Shown piece by piece: positions 60,037 through 64,000 of a stretch of 64,000 nucleotides of DNA. A program made the position numbers and the translations under genes. Source of the DNA: Vitreimonas flagellata (GTDB taxonomy: Bacteria > Pseudomonadota > Alphaproteobacteria > Caulobacterales > Aquidulcibacteraceae); contig NZ_SBJL01000005.1 of NCBI RefSeq assembly GCF_004634425.1, positions 228,172 to 292,171 of the forward strand, read 5' to 3'. The notes beneath the pieces were generated by a model that made no database searches, was not told where the DNA came from, and saw only the letters and a list, made by a program, of their open reading frames with translations. Numbering within the stretch: position 1 is the first letter of the stretch; each line of letters starts with the position of its first letter.

Positions 60037-61203
60037 CTACCCGAGAATTTTCTTCACGCCCGCGCAAAACGCCGTCACGTCCGCGACATCGTGATAAAGC
60101 CCAAAACCAATGCGAAGCACATCATCGCGCGCATCCGTGATGATGTTCGCCGCCATCAGCTTCGCTTTCCATTCCGTGGCGTTCGGATGACGCAAGCACA
60201 GGAAACGTGCCTGATACCCGCTCGCATTCGGCCGCAACAATTCCGCCTTACGCAACACACCTGCTTCGCCCGAGCCAATCGCTTCTTCCATCATCGTGCG
60301 GAGTGTGCCTAAGCGCGTGGCGATCTTCGTCGTGTCGATATCTTCGTCGAACAACATCTCCTGCACGGCGTTAAAGCGATAGAGCCCCGTCGGGTCGTAC
60401 GTCGCGCCCAAGAAGCGCCCGCCGTCCGTCGTGTATCCAATCTCGCCTTGCTTGGCTTCGATCGCGCCGAAATCCGCGAACCACCCGGTATAAGCAGGGC
60501 GGGGCGCAAAGCCGTGCGGCGCGTGCAGGAAGCCTGCGCCTTCGCCAGCGATCGCGTATTTGTAGCCGCCGCCCAGCAGAAACACGCGATCGGCGACGCG
60601 CGAGAAATCGCACGGCAACGCCATGAACGAATGATAGAGATCAAGCACGACCCAAGTCTCGCCCGGCGTCGCAAAGCTGGCGATCTCTTCGATCCCATCG
60701 AAGCGCAACCCGCTCTTGAACATCACGTGCGAGAGAAAAGCGATATCCGGCGCCTTCTCGCGCATCGCCGCGACGTAGCGCTCCGTGAACGTCTCATACG
60801 GCTCGCACGGCACCACACGCAGCGTAACGCGGCCTTCTTCTTCCCATCGCGCGCTTTGGCGGCGGAACGAGTGAAACTCACCGTCCGTCGTTAGCACATC
60901 GAGCACGCCCGGCTTTCGCGCCGAGAAAATCCGCTCGATGAATTCGTGCGTGTTTGGCGCAAACGCAATCGTGCGCGGATCGGGGAGCTTCAGCTCCATC
61001 GCGATGTTCGCCTGCGCGCGCGGCATCACTTCGCCGAACACCTTGTCCCACTTCTTGTCGGCCAAGCTCGCCGCATCCTCCCACGCCGCCAAATGCCCCG
61101 CATACGAAGCATCCGGCCACAAATGATGCGAGTGCGCCGCAAAGTGCAAACGCTCGGGCGCCGCCGCCAGCGCGCGCGAGAAGAGGTGCTTGTAGCTCTT
61201 CAT
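60037..61203 (-). CDS. kynU: Class V aminotransferase, probable kynureninase
   Basis: A 388-residue PLP enzyme of fold type I, class V. LDLYHSFMALPCDFS (Asp) and GGGYKYAIAGEGAGFLHAP, in which Lys forms the Schiff base, are the cofactor sites. It follows tryptophan 2,3-dioxygenase (kynA) with a 4-base overlap, the standard partner order for tryptophan breakdown through kynurenine to anthranilate or alanine. The N-terminus is shorter than in the best-known kynureninases and some of their motifs are weak, so a related class V enzyme is possible. No kynB is near. Confidence 0.78.
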   Translation of the reverse strand: MKSYKHLFSRALAAAPERLHFAAHSHHLWPDASYAGHLAAWEDAASLADKKWDKVFGEVMPRAQANIAMELKLPDPRTIAFAPNTHEFIERIFSARKPGVLDVLTTDGEFHSFRRQSARWEEEGRVTLRVVPCEPYETFTERYVAAMREKAPDIAFLSHVMFKSGLRFDGIEEIASFATPGETWVVLDLYHSFMALPCDFSRVADRVFLLGGGYKYAIAGEGAGFLHAPHGFAPRPAYTGWFADFGAIEAKQGEIGYTTDGGRFLGATYDPTGLYRFNAVQEMLFDEDIDTTKIATRLGTLRTMMEEAIGSGEAGVLRKAELLRPNASGYQARFLCLRHPNATEWKAKLMAANIITDARDDVLRIGFGLYHDVADVTAFCAGVKKILG

Positions 61204-61991
61204 AGCTTCGTCCGCAGCGACCAGATCTCCGGAAACGCGCGCCGCGTCAGCGTCTGCTGCAGATAGCTCACGCCATCGGTGCCGCCTGTACCGCGCTTGC
61301 GGCCAATGATGCGCTCCACCGTGACCACATGCTTGTGACGCCACACCAGCAGCGCATCGTCCAGATCAATCAGCTTCTCCGCCAACTGATAGAACGGCCA
61401 ATATGTCTCGACGTCGCGATACACGGTGAGCCACGCCGCCTCGACAGCTTCGCTTTCAACATAAGGCGTACCCTCCGGCCGCTCATATGCGCCCTTCGGA
61501 ATATCGAACCCCGCCTTGGCCAGCTGCGCCAACACATCATCATACAAACTCGGCGCGGCGAACGCGTCTTCCATCGCGCGGCGCTCGTCGCTGCCTTCGG
61601 GTTGGAATTTCAAGAAACTCGGGTCGCGCATGCCCAAGCGATATTCGAGCGTGCGGAATTGCGCCGACTGAAACCCCGAACTCGTCCCAAGTGCTGCGCG
61701 AAAATTCAGATAGTCCGCCGGCGTCATCGTGGAGAGAATGTCCCAGGTCTGCGTCATCACCGCTTGGATGCGCGAGACGCGCGCGAGATTTTTGTACGCG
61801 GGCACAAGATTGCCATCGCGGATTTCATGTTGCGCCGCCGCAATCTCGTGCAGCGTCTGCTTCATCCACAATTCCATCGTCTGATGGAGAATGACAAACA
61901 AGAGCTCGTCATGTTCCCCGGTCAGCGGCCGCTGGGCGCCCAGCAATTCTTTCAGGCCAAGATATTGGCCATACGTGATATCCTGGCTCAT
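61200..61991 (-). CDS. kynA: Tryptophan 2,3-dioxygenase
   Basis: A 263-residue heme dioxygenase that opens the indole ring of tryptophan to N-formylkynurenine. DELLFVILHQTMELWMKQ has the distal His 36, and WRHKHVVTVERIIG holds His 221, the proximal heme ligand. GTGGTDGVSYLQ is the conserved C-terminal loop. Length fits the bacterial enzyme (about 260-280). First gene of a two-gene operon with a KynU-like enzyme. Confidence 0.96.
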   Translation of the reverse strand: MSQDITYGQYLGLKELLGAQRPLTGEHDELLFVILHQTMELWMKQTLHEIAAAQHEIRDGNLVPAYKNLARVSRIQAVMTQTWDILSTMTPADYLNFRAALGTSSGFQSAQFRTLEYRLGMRDPSFLKFQPEGSDERRAMEDAFAAPSLYDDVLAQLAKAGFDIPKGAYERPEGTPYVESEAVEAAWLTVYRDVETYWPFYQLAEKLIDLDDALLVWRHKHVVTVERIIGRKRGTGGTDGVSYLQQTLTRRAFPEIWSLRTKL

Positions 61992-62147
61992 GGCCGGCGT
62001 TCCTCCATTGAATCACGAACTTAGCTCATCTGACGAACCGCGGCACCGCTTGCCTCAGCGTGCGCGGCGCAAATTTCCGGTTTGGCGAGCGTTAACGACC
62101 TGCTAGGGAAGCGCCCATCGAGGGCAGAAGCCAAGGAGGGTAGGCCT

Positions 62148-63236
62148 ATGGCCGCTGTGGGACGCACACTTCTAATCATTCTCGTTGTCGTGTTGGGGAT
62201 TGGCGCCGCTGCGTATTTCCTCGGCCCGAAGACGGCGAGCCGCACTGAGACTCTGCAAATCGATCGCCCGGCGCCGACCGTTCTCGCGCGCTTGGCCTCC
62301 ACGCCGGTTGGCGCGACTGTGACCGAAGGCGTCACCATCGCGGAAGCCGCCAGCGTTGAAGGCGATGTCGTCACAGCACCTGTGACGTTCGCGGACGGCG
62401 CAACGGGCCGCGTTGTTTACACGGTGACGCCGGAAGGCGAGGGCTCCACGGTGCAAGTGCGCCTTGAGCAAGACCTGGGCGCCAATCCGCTCAACCGCTT
62501 TGACGCGATCACCGGCGGCGACGTTGCGCCGCTCATCGCCACCGCCGCGACCGCGGTTGAAACCGATCTCAACGCCTTGCCGACGGCCAGCTTCGTGGGG
62601 CTCGCCTACAACGTCGTGACCGTTGAAGCGCGTCCGTTCTTCTACATCCAGAACTGCGCCCCCGCCGATGCGGAAGCGGTTGAAGATGTGGTCGCGCAAA
62701 GCCTGCTCGCGCTCCGCCCGATCATGCAGCGTCAAAACCTGCAAGTCGCTGGCGAGCCGATCGCGGTCGAGCCGCGCGTGGAAGCCAATCAATATTGCTA
62801 TCAGATCGGCTATCCGTACACGGGCCGTCCGCCGCGCGTGCTCGCAGTTGGCACGGCAGGCCAAACGCCGGCCGGCCAAGCGCTGCGCATCGTCTATACC
62901 GGCACGGAAGATGACGTGCTCGCGCAAGTCTATAATCCGATGGACGCGCTGCTCGCAGCCGCGCACCTCGATGATCCGACGACGACGGACGACGATTGGA
63001 CGACGTTTGAAGTCTATCACGACGACCCGACGCAGGCTGGCGGCTCGCGCAATCGCGAAATCTATTACGTCGTGCAGGGCGACATTTCCGCCCTGACCCG
63101 TATCGCGCCGCCAAGCGAACCGGCCGCCGTACCGGCCGAAGCGCCAACCGCTGCGCCTGCCGCGACCGAACCAGGCGCCACGCCCGCACCGGCCGCACCA
63201 GCTGAAACGCCCGCGCCGGCGCCAACCACGCCGTAA
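62148..63236 (+). CDS. Membrane-anchored protein with GyrI/effector-binding-like domain
   Basis: A 362-residue protein. One membrane helix at the N-terminus (TLLIILVVVLGIGAAAYFLG) anchors a periplasmic part. In it, residues 35-150 resemble an SRPBCC-type beta fold and residues 155-320 (FVGLAYNVVTVEARPFFYIQNC, CYQIGYPYTGRPPRVLA, FEVYHDDPTQAGGSRNREIYYV) resemble the GyrI/AraC effector-binding domain. The tail is Ala/Pro-rich. The combination is found in uncharacterised Caulobacterales proteins. RBS GGAGGG precedes the ATG. Function unknown. Confidence 0.65.
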   Translation: MAAVGRTLLIILVVVLGIGAAAYFLGPKTASRTETLQIDRPAPTVLARLASTPVGATVTEGVTIAEAASVEGDVVTAPVTFADGATGRVVYTVTPEGEGSTVQVRLEQDLGANPLNRFDAITGGDVAPLIATAATAVETDLNALPTASFVGLAYNVVTVEARPFFYIQNCAPADAEAVEDVVAQSLLALRPIMQRQNLQVAGEPIAVEPRVEANQYCYQIGYPYTGRPPRVLAVGTAGQTPAGQALRIVYTGTEDDVLAQVYNPMDALLAAAHLDDPTTTDDDWTTFEVYHDDPTQAGGSRNREIYYVVQGDISALTRIAPPSEPAAVPAEAPTAAPAATEPGATPAPAAPAETPAPAPTTP

Positions 63237-63259
63237 CAGCGTTGTAAAACGCAAAACGG

Positions 63260-63293
63260 AAAGGCCGCGACTTGCGTCGCGGCCTTTTTGTTT
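63260..63293 (+). terminator. Rho-independent terminator
   Basis: A 12-bp stem (AAAGGCCGCGAC and complement, loop TTGC) followed by TTGTTTG, 24 bases after the stop at 63236. Confidence 0.88.
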
Positions 63294-63366
63294 GCGTCGA
63301 AGCCAACTCATCGATTTCCGCTCTTGGCCCGTAGCAGCCTTTCACTAGAGGCTATCGAGCCCAGCC

Positions 63367-63810
63367 TCACGATCCGCCGTTCCCGACCACGACTTCAATC
63401 GCACGCGTCCGGGAGAGTACGGGCTCGTCAGTTCCTCTTCGAGGTTCAGGATCGCGAAGGTCCAACCACGCCGAATGGCCGTCGTGCTCACCGCCAACGT
63501 CTTGCATGCTAACGACGCGGTCACTCATGATCGCGCGACAAAGCTCGACCGTTTCCGCGATCCCGGCCTCGTCTGCTCCGAAATGGGTGTGGCTTGGGCC
63601 GAAACCGATGCTCGGTGTGGCCGCTTCATCGACCCAAACCTCTATGAACCTAGCGGCGTCATTCGACGGGGATGGAAAGTGCACGCTGAGTGACAGGCCG
63701 TCCGCTTCGCCTGAACGTATCATCCGCGCTCTTGCTCGGGCGCCGGGAAATGCCGCGAAAATAGCCGAAGCGAGGCGCTTGGAGAAAGCACCAAGCGCGG
63801 CTTCGTCCAT
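63367..63810 (-). CDS. Hypothetical protein
   Basis: A 147-residue soluble protein without recognised family: MDEAALGAFSKRLASAIF at the start, ADGLSLSVHFPSPSNDAARFIEVWVDEA in the middle. The start at 63810 (ATG) is 70 bases from the edge of the group II intron. Its promoter region may have been changed by the intron. A TTG start at 63831 is the only longer option. Confidence 0.6.
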   Translation of the reverse strand: MDEAALGAFSKRLASAIFAAFPGARARARMIRSGEADGLSLSVHFPSPSNDAARFIEVWVDEAATPSIGFGPSHTHFGADEAGIAETVELCRAIMSDRVVSMQDVGGEHDGHSAWLDLRDPEPRRGTDEPVLSRTRAIEVVVGNGGS

Positions 63811-63878
63811 GGCGAGACTCTCGTGTACCAAACCAATTCTCCGCTCGCTTCATATACACCTAAATGTCGTCTTTCGGC

Positions 63879-64000
63879 GTGCGCCGTGCAAAGGCGGCGC
63901 TTTCCAGTGGGTGCAAGCCCCACCCGGCAGATGCTCCAGCCGGAAGCGATCGGAGCAGACAGGGAGGTAACGAACTGGCTGAAGCCTTCGATAATCGTGT
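63879..64000 (+). mobile_element. 5' end of a group II intron (cut by window)
   Basis: The right end starts GTGCGCC (a match to the group II 5' consensus GUGYG), followed by GTGCAAAGGCGGCGC and a GTGGGTGCAAGCCCCAC stem-loop. The later GGGAGGTAACGAACTGGCTGAAGCC resembles domain I of bacterial introns with a reverse transcriptase ORF. The body and the reverse transcriptase would lie to the right, outside the window. Boundaries are approximate and the call is by pattern memory. Confidence 0.6.

Noticed and set aside
62172..63311. 379-residue open frame on the minus strand
   Set aside because: Antisense to the anchored effector-binding-like gene and running into its terminator; composition is that of a shadow frame.

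Overview
The window is high-GC, densely coding chromosomal DNA from an alphaproteobacterium, most likely Caulobacterales or Hyphomonadaceae-like. The support is indirect: gene families typical of that group (TIGR02301, DUF1489, DUF4180, DUF3008, DUF3667, DUF6249), a small-type PurL, glutathione reductase, lipobox lipoproteins with tandem paralogs, GC-rich palindromic repeats between genes, and a GGAAC-N16-CGTT motif matching the EcfG general-stress promoter consensus. No CRISPR array, rRNA operon or prophage block is visible. There is one tRNA (Leu, anticodon GAG), and the 5' end of a probable group II intron runs off the right edge.

Layout. 1-7,700: end of a family-9 glycosyltransferase, pyrC, macro-domain hydrolase, a secreted repeat protein, an HExxH protein, TIGR02301, a lipoprotein amidase, tlyA and a glycine-zipper protein. 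7,700-17,600: RlmD/TrmA-type RNA methyltransferase with YcgN, a SAM methyltransferase, two related membrane-anchored proteins, AbgT-type transporter with a second amidase, aroC, DUF4180 and a secreted peptidase-like protein. 17,600-30,700: pdxH, an acyl-CoA ligase, two very small membrane proteins, a candidate stress sRNA, MBL hydrolase with an ATP-grasp-like protein, Opp-type permeases and binding protein beside a lipoprotein oligopeptidase B, a PP2C phosphatase and a MaoC hydratase. 30,700-41,500: purL, gor, a frameshifted gene, an orphan ParA with a partner protein, the biotin-carrying subunit of an acyl-CoA carboxylase, DUF6249, lipB and a lone FliN. 41,500-53,300: secreted tandem paralogs, tRNA-Leu, a MetX-like hydrolase, DoxX, mgtE, a PD40 protein, a lysozyme-domain membrane protein, DUF3008, a small unit with a perfect Shine-Dalgarno sequence, three tandem lipoproteins and a cNMP-binding patatin. 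53,300-64,000: a membrane protein with two TIR domains, enoyl-CoA hydratase, DUF3667, sterol desaturase, PaiB, DUF1489, a kynurenine pathway pair, an anchored effector-binding-like protein, and the intron end.

Themes. Peptide and amide use recurs: Opp permeases with oligopeptidase B, two exported amidases, one beside an AbgT transporter. Tryptophan is opened by KynA and a KynU-like enzyme encoded with a 4-base overlap. Acyl-CoA metabolism is scattered (ligase, MaoC, PccA, enoyl-CoA hydratase). The most unusual items are a roughly 185-nt minus-strand unit at 49,058-49,245 whose 14-base Shine-Dalgarno sequence equals the full anti-SD complement and can pair with its own ORF; a candidate EcfG-driven sRNA at 20,701-20,802; a double-TIR membrane protein; and a dispersed palindromic repeat family, one copy of which lies in frame inside the ParA partner gene.
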